Assembly (NCBI GenBank): GCA_029098185.1
Contig: JAQXNV010000048.1
Location: forward strand, 40,979 to 104,978
From: Oscillospiraceae bacterium
GTDB lineage: Bacteria > Bacillota > Clostridia > Oscillospirales > Acutalibacteraceae
Direction: 5' to 3'
Length of the DNA: 64,000 nt
The stretch's first letter is position 1. Each line of letters begins with the position of its first letter. Both the position numbers and the translations under genes were made by a program. The notes below the pieces were generated by a model, which saw nothing but the letters and a program-made list of their open reading frames with translations, was not told the DNA's origin and searched no databases. Shown here in pieces: positions 51,720 through 59,730 of this stretch.

Positions 51720-54350
51720 ATGGAATGGACAGGTTTAAATGAACTGAGAGAGAAATATCTTTCGTTCTTCGAGTCGAAGGGGCATTTGCGTCTGCCGAGT
51801 TTTTCGCTGGTGCCAAAGGATGACAAGAGCTTACTGCTCATCAACTCGGGCATGGCACCGATGAAGAAGTACTTCACCGGGGAAGTAACGCCGCCGAGAA
51901 CACGCGTTACCACTTGCCAGAAATGTATCCGGACGCCGGATATTGAGCGAGTGGGCATCACAGCGCGCCACGGCACCTTTTTTGAGATGCTGGGCAACTT
52001 CTCCTTTGGCGATTACTTTAAGCACGAAGCGACGAAATGGGCTTGGGAGTTCTGCACCGAGGTGCTGGAGCTGCCGGTAGATAAGCTGTGGGTCACCATT
52101 TATCTGGATGACGATGAAGCCTTTGACATCTGGACAAAGGAAGTTGGCGTGTCGCCGAACCGCATTGTCCGCATGGGCAAGGAAGATAACTTCTGGGAGC
52201 ACGGCGCTGGTCCCTGCGGCCCCTGCTCCGAGATTTACTTTGACCGAGGCGAGGAGCACGGCTGTGGATCTCCAACTTGCGGCGTTGGCTGTGAGTGCGA
52301 CCGGTATGTGGAGTTCTGGAACCTGGTATTTACCCAGTTCAGCAACGACGGTCAGAATAATTACACGCCACTGGAGCATCCGAACATTGATACCGGCATG
52401 GGCCTGGAGCGTCTGGCCTGCATCATGCAGGGCGTAGACAACCTGTTTTTGGTCGATACCGTCCAGAAGATCCTGCAGCACGTTTGTAAGATCGCCGGCG
52501 TGACCTACGGCGAGGACCACAAGAAGGACGTTTCTATCCGGGTCATCACCGACCATATCCGCAGTACTACCTTCATGATCGGCGATGGCGTAATGCCATC
52601 CAATGAAGGCCGCGGTTATGTCCTGCGCCGTCTGCTTCGCCGGGCATCCCGTCACGGCAGACTGCTGGGCATCAATCGCCAGTTCCTGTCTGAGGTAGCC
52701 GAGACGGTGATCCAGGAGAATAAGGGCGCATATCCGGAGCTGGAAGAAAAGCGCGCCATGATCCTGAAGCTCATCGACGTGGAAGAGGAAAACTTCAACC
52801 GCACCATCGACCAGGGCTTGTCCCTGCTGACGGATATTGCGGATAAAGCGGAGACCAGCGTGTTCTCCGGCGCAGAAGCATTCCGGCTCAACGATACGTA
52901 TGGCTTCCCGCTGGATCTGACAAAGGAGATCCTGGCAGAGCGAGGCATGACCGTCAACGAAGAAGAATTTGAAGCGCTGATGATGGCCCAGAAGGCCCGC
53001 GCCCGTGCAGCCAGAAAGAACGCCGGCGCCGAAGCCTGGGAGGGCGAGGACGATGCCCTGTCCGATCTGAGCGAGACGGTATTTACCGGCTATGGCACCA
53101 TGGAGGATACTGGCAAAGTTTTGGCCATTGTGAAAGAAGGCAAGCGGGTGGATTCCGCCTCTGCCGGCGATCAGGTCGCCATTGTGCTGGATCGGACGCC
53201 TTTCTATGGCGAAGGCGGCGGCCAGGTCGGTGACGTGGGTAAAATGACTTCTGAGACCTGCGTAGCGGAGATCGAGGACACCGTAAAGAACAACGCCAAG
53301 ACCTTCATTCATCATGCGGAGATCAAGGAAGGCGTGCTGGCTGTAGGCGATACGGTAAAAGCAACTGTCAATAAGCGTCTGCGTATGGCCACCATGCGGA
53401 ACCATACCGGTGCTCACCTGTTGCAGGCCGCTTTGCGGGAGGTGCTGGGCGAGCACGTAGAGCAGGCTGGTCAGCTTGTTTCTCCTACCAGCATCCGCTT
53501 TGACTTTACCCATTTCTCCGCCATGACGCCGGAGGAGATCAAGTTAGTCGAAAAGCGAGTCAATGAAGTGATCTTTGACGCACTGCCTGTGATCAGCCAG
53601 GAGATGCCCATTGAGGAAGCCAAAAAGATCGGCGCCATGGCACTGTTTGGCGAGAAATACGGCAATATCGTCCGGGTCGTCACAGCAGGCGAATTCTCCA
53701 AAGAGTTCTGCGGCGGTACCCATGTGGACAATACTGCAAAGCTGGGCTTATTTAAAATCGTTACAGAAAGCTCTGTAGCCGCCGGTGTGCGCCGCATTGA
53801 AGCAGTGACCGGCCAAGGCGTGCTCAATATGCTGAACACCGCTACAGACATGATCCATGGTGCCGCTGCCGTCATGAAGCTGGGTAACAGCAATGAGCTG
53901 GTAGATAAGGTCTCCCATATCCTTATGGAAATGAAGGATAAGGATAAGACCATTGCTAAGCTGAACGAAAAGATGGCCATGCAGGAGACGCTGAACATCT
54001 TTGATAAGGCCCACGAAGTCAAGGGGACAAAGATCGTTTCCGTCCTGTTGACTGGTACCAGCAGCGATATGTTAAAGACCATGTGCGATAAATTTAAGGA
54101 CCTGGCGCCCAATGTGATCGCGGTGTTGGCCGGTACCCACGACGGCAAGGCAACGATCGCTGCCGCCTGCGGCAAGGAAGCTGTCAAGCTGGGCGCGCAC
54201 GCTGGCAACATCGTCCGCAAGGTAGCCCAGATTGCCGGCGGCAACGGCGGCGGTAAGCCGGATATGGCCATGGCAGGCGCAAAAGACCTGACAAAGCTGG
54301 ATGAAGCATTGGCAGCTGTAGACGGCATCGTCACAGAGCTGTTAAAATAA
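51720..54350 (+). CDS. alaS: Alanyl-tRNA synthetase
   Basis: This essential class II synthetase has 876 residues. The catalytic core starts with the alpha helix after LRLPSFSLVPKDDKSLLLINSGM. The editing domain has HTGAHLLQ (His about 562 and 566) and CGGTHVDN (Cys 664, His 668), followed by the C-Ala domain, rich in GGNGGGKPDMAMAGAKD. No T-box leader precedes it. Its presence inside the element means that excision would be lethal to a dividing cell unless a second copy exists. Confidence 0.97.
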   Translation: MEWTGLNELREKYLSFFESKGHLRLPSFSLVPKDDKSLLLINSGMAPMKKYFTGEVTPPRTRVTTCQKCIRTPDIERVGITARHGTFFEMLGNFSFGDYFKHEATKWAWEFCTEVLELPVDKLWVTIYLDDDEAFDIWTKEVGVSPNRIVRMGKEDNFWEHGAGPCGPCSEIYFDRGEEHGCGSPTCGVGCECDRYVEFWNLVFTQFSNDGQNNYTPLEHPNIDTGMGLERLACIMQGVDNLFLVDTVQKILQHVCKIAGVTYGEDHKKDVSIRVITDHIRSTTFMIGDGVMPSNEGRGYVLRRLLRRASRHGRLLGINRQFLSEVAETVIQENKGAYPELEEKRAMILKLIDVEEENFNRTIDQGLSLLTDIADKAETSVFSGAEAFRLNDTYGFPLDLTKEILAERGMTVNEEEFEALMMAQKARARAARKNAGAEAWEGEDDALSDLSETVFTGYGTMEDTGKVLAIVKEGKRVDSASAGDQVAIVLDRTPFYGEGGGQVGDVGKMTSETCVAEIEDTVKNNAKTFIHHAEIKEGVLAVGDTVKATVNKRLRMATMRNHTGAHLLQAALREVLGEHVEQAGQLVSPTSIRFDFTHFSAMTPEEIKLVEKRVNEVIFDALPVISQEMPIEEAKKIGAMALFGEKYGNIVRVVTAGEFSKEFCGGTHVDNTAKLGLFKIVTESSVAAGVRRIEAVTGQGVLNMLNTATDMIHGAAAVMKLGNSNELVDKVSHILMEMKDKDKTIAKLNEKMAMQETLNIFDKAHEVKGTKIVSVLLTGTSSDMLKTMCDKFKDLAPNVIAVLAGTHDGKATIAAACGKEAVKLGAHAGNIVRKVAQIAGGNGGGKPDMAMAGAKDLTKLDEALAAVDGIVTELLK

Positions 54351-54399
54351 AACGGCGGATAACGCTTAGGTTACTTTCTTTTAGAAAGGAGGTGCGCAG

Positions 54400-54738
54400 A
54401 TGGACTGTATTTTTTGTAAGATTGCGTCGGGAGAGATCCCCTGCAAAAAGGCGTATGAGGATGACCAGATCCTGGGATTTTATGATCTGGATCCCCAGGC
54501 GCCGACACATATTCTGCTGATTCCAAAGGAGCATATCGGTTCAGCTATGGAAATTACAGCGGAGAACAGCCAGATCGTGGGCCATATTTTTGCAGTGGCC
54601 GCAAAGCTGGCAAAAGAACACGGGTTAGAAAAGGGATTCCGCATCGTCAATAATTGCGGAGAAGATGGTGGACAAACTGTTCAGCATCTGCATTTTCACC
54701 TGTTGGGCGGTCGCTCCATGCAGTGGCCTCCCGGTTGA
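54400..54738 (+). CDS. HIT family nucleotide-binding protein
   Basis: This small hydrolase of 112 residues, HINT type, starts CIFCKIASGEIPCKKAYEDD with zinc-site cysteines and has the histidine triad HLHFHLLGG near the C-terminus. It cleaves nucleoside phosphoramidates such as adenylated lysine. ATG at 54400 with GAAAGGAGG. Confidence 0.94.
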   Translation: MDCIFCKIASGEIPCKKAYEDDQILGFYDLDPQAPTHILLIPKEHIGSAMEITAENSQIVGHIFAVAAKLAKEHGLEKGFRIVNNCGEDGGQTVQHLHFHLLGGRSMQWPPG

Positions 54739-54763
54739 TTTGAAAGCATAAGGGGAGCATAGT

Positions 54764-57034
54764 ATGCGGCGGTTGTTTGCGTTGATCGGGTTTACTTATC
54801 TGTTGACGCTGGCAGCCGCCGTTTCTTTTGGCGGCACCGTCTCCTTGATTTTGTGTAACGTTTGTCTGTTGTCCTTCGGTGCGCTGCTGTTTTTCCGCCA
54901 TAAGCTGGACATCCGTGTCTTTTCTCTTGTTTTGCTGACGGCAGCGATGGCGCTGGGATCCTTTTCCGCCTATGAGAAAAGTCATGTAGCACCCATGGAT
55001 GCCCTCGATGGCCAGACAGTCGTTCTGACAGGACGATTGTGTGATCTGCCATATACGCAGTACGGAAATTATTATTATGTGCTGGAGGTATCTGAACTAA
55101 AATTAGCAGAAGAAGGCGCGCCGCCCATTGCCGTAAAGCCGCAAAAGATCCGTCTCACCACCCAAAATCCCCTGGAACTGGATCTGGGCGAGGAACTGGG
55201 CGGCAAAGCACACCTGTTTTTGCCCAGTGGCGGCGACGGCTTTTCCTCCCGCAGCTATTACGCCTCCAAAGGCATCCTGATGATGGGGTTCCTGTACGAG
55301 TACGAAGGCTATACCATCACGCCGTGCAGCAGCATTTCGCTCTATGACTATGCCTTGCGGTTACGCCAAACCATGACAAATGCCATTTCATCCCTGCTAC
55401 CGGAGGAAGAAGCGGGATTGCTTTCGGCTGCGGTGTTCGGTGACCGGCGCTCATTAAGCAACGATGTCCGCAATGACTTTGTAGACAGCGGGATCTATCA
55501 TGTGCTGGTGGTGTCGGGACTGCACATGAGTCTGATCTCTATGCTGCTCCTGCGTTTGCTGCGATGGTTCCGTGTGCCACGCCGATTGTCTATTGGCCTG
55601 ACGGCAGCAGTCGTGCTGTGCTTTATGGCGGTGACAGGGTTTTCTCCCAGTGTCCTGCGCAGCGGTATCATGATCCTCATCATGCTGGGCGGACTGCTGC
55701 TTCATCGGAAAACCGACGCCATCAATTCCCTTGGTATTGCCGTGTTTCTCATCTGTTTTTGGAACCCTTACGGGGCAGCAGACCTGGGACTGCTTTTGTC
55801 CTTTGCTTCGACCCTGGGCATTTTGGTGCTGACGCCACGGCTGCAAGGGCTATTTCGGGAGAAATGCCGCTGGTATACAAAGGAACGGCTGGGATTTTGT
55901 TATCGCCCCATTTCCTATATGGTCAATACGTTGGCCGTTACCATAGGGGTCACGGTGTTCACTCTGCCCATTTTCATCGTATCCGGCCGCTCCATTTCGC
56001 TGGTAGCGCCGCTATCCAACCTGTTGTTTTTGCTCCCGGCAACGGGAATGATCCAAACGGGATTTTTGGCAGCGATTTTCAGTCTGCTGCCCGTGACCAC
56101 ATTTTTGGCAGAGCCTTTGGGATTGGTGGCGGGTCTCTTGGGAAAATTCCTGCTCTGGGGCACCCATCTGCTTGCCGGACTGCCTTTTGCCACGGTGTCG
56201 CCGTCACAGGACTTTGTGGTGCTGTGGCTCATGGGCTCTTTGCTGATCCTTGCTTTTCTGCTACTCTTTTGCCGCCGGCGGTGGATGTACAGTTTTGGCG
56301 CGCTGTTGTCCTGTGTTTTGCTGATGACCGGCGTTTTTTCCAACCAGATTTTGCGTGCAGATTGGGTCCGTGTCGGTGTTTTGGATGTGGGCACGGGAAT
56401 CTCGGTCGTCCTCAGTAAGAACCATCAGGCGGCGGTGCTGGGCTGTGGGGGCAAGCGGACCGATGTGCTGGAGGAATATTTGCAGCAGGAGGGCGTGCGG
56501 GAGATCACCTATCTTCAGTTGACGTCGGGGGATCAGCGGGAAAAGAAAAACGCCCTGATCTTGCTGGAATCGTACCCCGTACAAAATATCCTGCTGGAAC
56601 AGGGCCAATCTACCAGTACGCTGGACCGAGGACTTGCAAAAGCGGAGAAAGTATCGTATTATCAAAACAGTGCGGATGTCCGGATGCTGGAGGATGTGAC
56701 GTTACATCTCGATGGCAGCTACAGCACCCACGGCATTTACGGTACGATCAAAGAACTTTCCTTCTTGATGATGGGACAATCCTATGTGCCGGGCGGAAAG
56801 AATGTAGAAAAGGGAGCGGTAGATTTTCTCATCGCCGATGCGCTGCCAGAAAATTCTACAGGCAGCGTAGCGGTGACAACGATTCTTTCCAGAGAATCGG
56901 ACGAGCTGGAGATTTTGCCGGGCAAGGGTTATCTGGAGCAGGAAACGGTCAACCTGTATACGACCGGCGGAAAGGGCAATTTGATTTTAGACATCGGGCC
57001 GGAGAAAAGCGTAAAGATCAGGAGGGGAAGCTAA
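54764..57034 (+). CDS. comEC: ComEC/Rec2-type DNA uptake channel protein with degenerate MBL domain
   Basis: This polytopic membrane protein has 756 residues. An N-terminal DUF4131-like region (1-200) is followed by the competence domain with LVVSGLHMSLISMLLLRLLR near 248 and about ten transmembrane helices. The C-terminal part (about 540-756) is where ComEC carries a metallo-beta-lactamase nuclease. Here VGVLDVGTGISVV replaces the usual LDVGQGDA, and the zinc motif HxHxDH is absent (LTSGDQREKKN in its place). The channel may still work, but nuclease activity looks lost. holA overlaps its stop by one base. Confidence 0.88.
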   Translation: MRRLFALIGFTYLLTLAAAVSFGGTVSLILCNVCLLSFGALLFFRHKLDIRVFSLVLLTAAMALGSFSAYEKSHVAPMDALDGQTVVLTGRLCDLPYTQYGNYYYVLEVSELKLAEEGAPPIAVKPQKIRLTTQNPLELDLGEELGGKAHLFLPSGGDGFSSRSYYASKGILMMGFLYEYEGYTITPCSSISLYDYALRLRQTMTNAISSLLPEEEAGLLSAAVFGDRRSLSNDVRNDFVDSGIYHVLVVSGLHMSLISMLLLRLLRWFRVPRRLSIGLTAAVVLCFMAVTGFSPSVLRSGIMILIMLGGLLLHRKTDAINSLGIAVFLICFWNPYGAADLGLLLSFASTLGILVLTPRLQGLFREKCRWYTKERLGFCYRPISYMVNTLAVTIGVTVFTLPIFIVSGRSISLVAPLSNLLFLLPATGMIQTGFLAAIFSLLPVTTFLAEPLGLVAGLLGKFLLWGTHLLAGLPFATVSPSQDFVVLWLMGSLLILAFLLLFCRRRWMYSFGALLSCVLLMTGVFSNQILRADWVRVGVLDVGTGISVVLSKNHQAAVLGCGGKRTDVLEEYLQQEGVREITYLQLTSGDQREKKNALILLESYPVQNILLEQGQSTSTLDRGLAKAEKVSYYQNSADVRMLEDVTLHLDGSYSTHGIYGTIKELSFLMMGQSYVPGGKNVEKGAVDFLIADALPENSTGSVAVTTILSRESDELEILPGKGYLEQETVNLYTTGGKGNLILDIGPEKSVKIRRGS

Positions 57035-58095
57035 TGGCACAACTGCGGGAAGCAGAGCTGAAAAAGGAGATCGAAAAAGGAACATTGTCCGGTGCGTATC
57101 TGCTGTACGGCGAAGAAAAATACACTTTGCTGCAATGTGTGGAAAAGCTGGTACAAAAGGTAAAAGCCGCCGGGTTTGCCGATTTCAATTTGACCCGGTT
57201 TGACGCGGCCGATACCACGGCAGATCAGGTGGCGGATGCCCTGGAGGCGCTGCCATTTTTCGCAGAGCAAAAGGTGGTGCTGCTGCGGGATCTCAATATT
57301 GATACCTTATCGCCGTCAGAAACGGAACGTTACCAAAAGATCCTAGGGGAGCTGCCGGAAACATCGGTGCTCATCCTCTATCTGCCTACGATCTCTTTGG
57401 GAAAGCGGCCGTCTGCCAAGTGGAAAAAATTTCTCACAGCCAACAGTAAGTCGTTAAAGACCGTAGAATTTCCCAGGAAAAGTAACAGCGAGCTGGAAAA
57501 ATACCTCATGGACTTTGCGGAAAGGCGGGGCTGTACGTTGAGCCGGCCGTTAGCAAAATGGATGGTACAGCTCTGCGGCAACGACCTGCAGACGCTCCGC
57601 AATGAGATCAGTAAGGTGTGTGCTTATGTTGGCGGGGGAGAGCTGAGCCGGGAGCAGATCAAGGATGTCGTCACCATCAATACAGAGGCGCAGATTTTTG
57701 CGTTGGCCACTGCTTTGATCGGCGGGCAGTACGAGAAAGCGTACCAGATCGTTGACGGGCTGCTGATGCAGAACGAGGAGCCAGTAGCCATCGTCGCGAT
57801 GCTGTCGTCCTCTTACCTAAATCTGTACCGGGCAAAGTGCATGGTCCAGAGCGGCCGGTCCGTGATGGAATTGTCAGGTCCATTTGATTACAAGGGCAAG
57901 GAGTTTCTTTTGCGCAATGCCGAGCAGGACAGCAGTCGGTTTTCCATGGGTGTGCTGCGGCGCAGCTTGGACATCCTGCTGGAAGCGGATCTGGCGCTGA
58001 AAGGCGGCGCGGGCAGCAGCCGGCTGGAGATGAAACGGGTCGTGCTGGATACGTTGATCGCAAAGCTGTTGTTGGCGGCACAGGAGCAGGACTAA
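57034..58095 (+). CDS. holA: DNA polymerase III delta subunit
   Basis: This clamp-loader subunit has 353 residues. It has the N-terminal SGAYLLYGEEKYTLLQCVEKL, the AAA+-like fold without a working P-loop, WMVQLCGNDLQTLRNEISK and the C-terminal LLEADLALKGG. Essential for replication. It starts at the ATG overlapping the comEC stop, the standard Firmicutes comEC-holA pair. Confidence 0.93.
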   Translation: MAQLREAELKKEIEKGTLSGAYLLYGEEKYTLLQCVEKLVQKVKAAGFADFNLTRFDAADTTADQVADALEALPFFAEQKVVLLRDLNIDTLSPSETERYQKILGELPETSVLILYLPTISLGKRPSAKWKKFLTANSKSLKTVEFPRKSNSELEKYLMDFAERRGCTLSRPLAKWMVQLCGNDLQTLRNEISKVCAYVGGGELSREQIKDVVTINTEAQIFALATALIGGQYEKAYQIVDGLLMQNEEPVAIVAMLSSSYLNLYRAKCMVQSGRSVMELSGPFDYKGKEFLLRNAEQDSSRFSMGVLRRSLDILLEADLALKGGAGSSRLEMKRVVLDTLIAKLLLAAQEQD

Positions 58096-58113
58096 AGGAG
58101 AAGGGAGAACATC

Positions 58114-58728
58114 GTGCGGGTAAAGATCAAAGAGGCCATCGTCGTGGAGGGAAAATATGATAAGATCAAGCTGTCCTCGCTGGTCGATGGGGTGATCCTG
58201 GAAACGTCTGGGTTTCATATTTTTCAGGATCCGGAGCAATTGGCACTGATCCGCCGTCTGGCAGATACCCAGGGGATCATCCTGCTGACCGACAGCGATG
58301 GGGCTGGTTTTGTCATTCGCAATTATCTGACCGGCGCCATTGACAATCGGAAGATCAAGCAGGCGTATATTCCGGACTGCTACGGAAAAGAAAAGCGCAA
58401 GGCATCGTTTTCGAAGGAAGGAAAGTTAGGCGTAGAGGGTATGCAAAAGGAGGTCTTGCTGGAAGCGCTGCGCCGGGCGGGGGCGACTTTTTTAGAGGAG
58501 ACAGCACCGGAGCAGGGCAAGAGGGAGCCGATTACGAAAGCGGAATTGTTTGCCCTTGGCATCACAGGGGGAGAGCATAGCGGACAGAAGCGGAAGTGGC
58601 TGCTGCGCCAGTTAAAGCTGCCGGAGCGCATGACGACGAATGCGATGCTGCGGGTGGTCAATGAAACGATGGAGCGGGAGCGCTTTTTCGCGTTAGCCGC
58701 CCAATACGATAAAATTGCAAATTCTTGA
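58114..58728 (+). CDS. rnmV: Ribonuclease M5
   Basis: This 5S rRNA maturation nuclease has 204 residues. The TOPRIM domain has AIVVEGKYDKIKL (Glu) and LLTDSDGAG (DxD-type); the C-terminal RNA-binding half contains SGQKRKWLLRQLKLPERM. It starts with GTG at 58114 behind AAAGGAGAAGGG. No rRNA operon is in this window. It is the last protein gene in the element before tRNA-Leu. Confidence 0.9.
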   Translation: MRVKIKEAIVVEGKYDKIKLSSLVDGVILETSGFHIFQDPEQLALIRRLADTQGIILLTDSDGAGFVIRNYLTGAIDNRKIKQAYIPDCYGKEKRKASFSKEGKLGVEGMQKEVLLEALRRAGATFLEETAPEQGKREPITKAELFALGITGGEHSGQKRKWLLRQLKLPERMTTNAMLRVVNETMERERFFALAAQYDKIANS

Positions 58729-58747
58729 GAAAATTTGCGAAAAAGTA

Positions 58748-58776
58748 TTGACAATCGGTAAATGAGATGGTATGAT
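58748..58776 (+). promoter_or_regulatory. Promoter of tRNA-Leu
   Basis: Consensus TTGACA - 17 bp - TATGAT, 36 bases before the mature tRNA. Confidence 0.8.
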
Positions 58777-58812
58777 ATAACACGTTGAGTTTAGAATATT
58801 CAACGGTCATCT

Positions 58813-58897
58813 GCGGCAGTGCTGGAACTGGCAGACAGGCACGTTTGAGGGGCGTGTGTTGTATGACGTATGGGTTCAAGTCCCATTTGCCGCACCA
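58813..58897 (+). tRNA. tRNA-Leu(GAG)
   Basis: An 85-nt class II tRNA. The acceptor GCGGCAG pairs with TTGCCGC, then A and encoded CCA. Anticodon stem CACGT/GCGTG with loop TTGAGGG gives GAG. The T arm has GTTCAAGTC. It lies 95 bases from the right attachment site, inside the element. Confidence 0.94.
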
Positions 58898-58902
58898 AAA
58901 AT

Positions 58903-58940
58903 CACCCAGGAACTATATCGTTCCTGGGTTTTTTGTTTTG
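58903..58940 (+). terminator. Terminator of tRNA-Leu
   Basis: ACCCAGGAAC / GTTCCTGGGT stem followed by TTTTTGTTTT. Confidence 0.85.
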
Positions 58941-58976
58941 TATTTTCTAGGCAATATGGCAAAAAGTACACCTGTC

Positions 58977-59093
58977 TTATTCTCTTTTTGTGCCATGTGG
59001 TCCTCCATACTGTGTGATGATGAGCTTTGCCAGAGCAGCGTTGGGCTCTTTGATATTGACGGGATATTGCAGCTTTTTTTCATAGATCCACAT
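58977..59093 (-). CDS. cotJC: cotJC, 5' part of the split gene
   Basis: This 38-codon reading frame begins at an ATG that shares its A with the cotJB stop (TAATG), the normal coupled cotJB-cotJC layout. It reads MWIYEKKLQYPVNIKEP, AALAKLIITQYGGPHG and then four foreign codons (TKRE) and a stop. Residues 1-34 are the standard CotJC N-terminus. The break lies in the GGPHG codons, exactly in the 15-bp sequence repeated at 44493. This part contains no manganese ligand, so it cannot act alone. Confidence 0.93.
   Translation of the reverse strand: MWIYEKKLQYPVNIKEPNAALAKLIITQYGGPHGTKRE
58993..59007. other. Right attachment site of the cotJC-intervening element
   Basis: CCATGTGGTCCTCCA, identical to 44493-44507 and in the same orientation. 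Outside the 15 bases the flanks differ completely, so the match is site-like and not a long duplication. Confidence 0.9.
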
Positions 59094-59347
59094 TACTCAT
59101 TCGCCTCCTGTTCCCATGGCCAGGGGCCGGTCACCCAGGCCCAACGGTTGGCGCTGCGGCTCGTTTCGTTGATCGGTCCGTATTTCGCCTCGAATTTTTC
59201 TACCAGTGCCTTTTGCTTCTTTTGGGCCTCCTCCAGTTTTTTGGCGGCGTCGCAGTTGTCCGGATGGGTATCCAAAAAGATGTGCAGCTCCCAGGCCGCA
59301 AAACCGTAGGCTGAGATCTGCCGCATCCATTTTTCTCGTTCTGTCAT
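59093..59347 (-). CDS. cotJB: Spore coat protein CotJB
   Basis: This small inner-coat protein of 84 residues has the CotJB pattern AWELHIFLDTHPDN, a lysine-rich helix, KYGPINE and the C-terminal WAWVTGPWPWE. It interacts with CotJC in the Bacillus coat. The ATG at 59347 overlaps the cotJA stop (ATGA). It forms an operon with cotJA and the cotJC 5' part. Confidence 0.93.
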   Translation of the reverse strand: MTEREKWMRQISAYGFAAWELHIFLDTHPDNCDAAKKLEEAQKKQKALVEKFEAKYGPINETSRSANRWAWVTGPWPWEQEANE

Positions 59348-59571
59348 CCGCGATCACCCGGCCATCCGGAAAATGGTTTGTCCAGATCTGGAAACAGCGT
59401 CCCCCGTCCAAAGCCTTCTTCCGCCCCATACAAATTTTTGTTGTTGAATTGCTGGAACGGCACATAAGCCATTGCTACAACAGGGTCTTTCGGTAGAGGA
59501 CTGCGGTCCATTCGCGTGCAGTCCATGTCATCCATTGGCTGTTCCCATTGTTGATTTTTTTGTGTGGACAT
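59344..59571 (-). CDS. cotJA: Spore coat associated protein CotJA
   Basis: This 75-residue protein has the CotJA hallmark VAMAYVPFQQFNN followed by YGAEEGFGRGTLFPDLDKPF. First gene of cotJABC, expressed in the mother cell in Bacillus. The ATG at 59571 follows AAAGGAG. CATAGGATA at 59614-59622 is the candidate -10. Confidence 0.92.
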   Translation of the reverse strand: MSTQKNQQWEQPMDDMDCTRMDRSPLPKDPVVAMAYVPFQQFNNKNLYGAEEGFGRGTLFPDLDKPFSGWPGDRG

Positions 59572-59613
59572 ACAAAAACTCCTTTCCTGTAAATTGGGAG
59601 GTTCTCCCGTAGG

Positions 59614-59643
59614 TATCCTATGCGTCTTGTCCCGCTTGTGTGC
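59614..59643 (-). promoter_or_regulatory. Candidate mother-cell promoter of the cotJ operon
   Basis: Minus strand CACA - 16 bp - CATAGGATA fits the sigma-K pattern mACm-16-CATAnnnTA. Read as GCAC - 17 bp it also parallels the promoters at 45968 and 46047. In Bacillus cotJ is described as sigma-E dependent, so the sigma factor is left open. Confidence 0.5.
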
Positions 59644-59666
59644 GCGATCTTTCCATCGGAGCGATT

Positions 59667-59695
59667 TTGCCAAAGCGCGCAAAATGTGTTATCAT
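59667..59695 (+). promoter_or_regulatory. Promoter of the peptide deformylase gene
   Basis: TTGCCA - 17 bp - TATCAT, 35 bases before the start. Confidence 0.65.
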
Positions 59696-59730
59696 AAAAC
59701 AGATCAATACAAAAAATGGAGGAATGGGGA

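Larger units (their letters stand above)
44493..59007. mobile_element. Skin-like 14.5-kb intervening element inside cotJC
   Basis: Bounded by the 15-bp direct repeats, with exactly 14,500 bp between equivalent positions. Deletion between them joins 59093-58993 to 44492-43973 on the minus strand: 621 bases, 207 codons, in frame. The recombinase gene sits at the left edge, as spoIVCA does in the sigK skin element. The rest is thyX, tmk, a DJ-1 protein, 5-formyl-THF cyclo-ligase, mltG, a U32 protein, alaS, a HIT protein, comEC, holA, rnmV and tRNA-Leu. No phage structural, lysis or replication genes are present. The boundaries are seen in the sequence; regulated excision is inference. Confidence 0.85.

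Noticed and set aside
51831-53513. 560-codon minus-strand frame
   Set aside because: It is antisense to alaS, has no recognisable domain, and mirrors the codon bias of the real gene.
44493-59007. The segment as a prophage or conjugative element
   Set aside because: Apart from the recombinase and one small unknown gene it holds only housekeeping genes; no phage structural, lysis, replication or transfer genes are visible.
44493-59007. The split cotJC as an assembly chimera
   Set aside because: A 15-bp identity is too short to mislead assembly, the flanks are unique, and a recombinase gene lies exactly at the junction. It cannot be fully excluded without reads.
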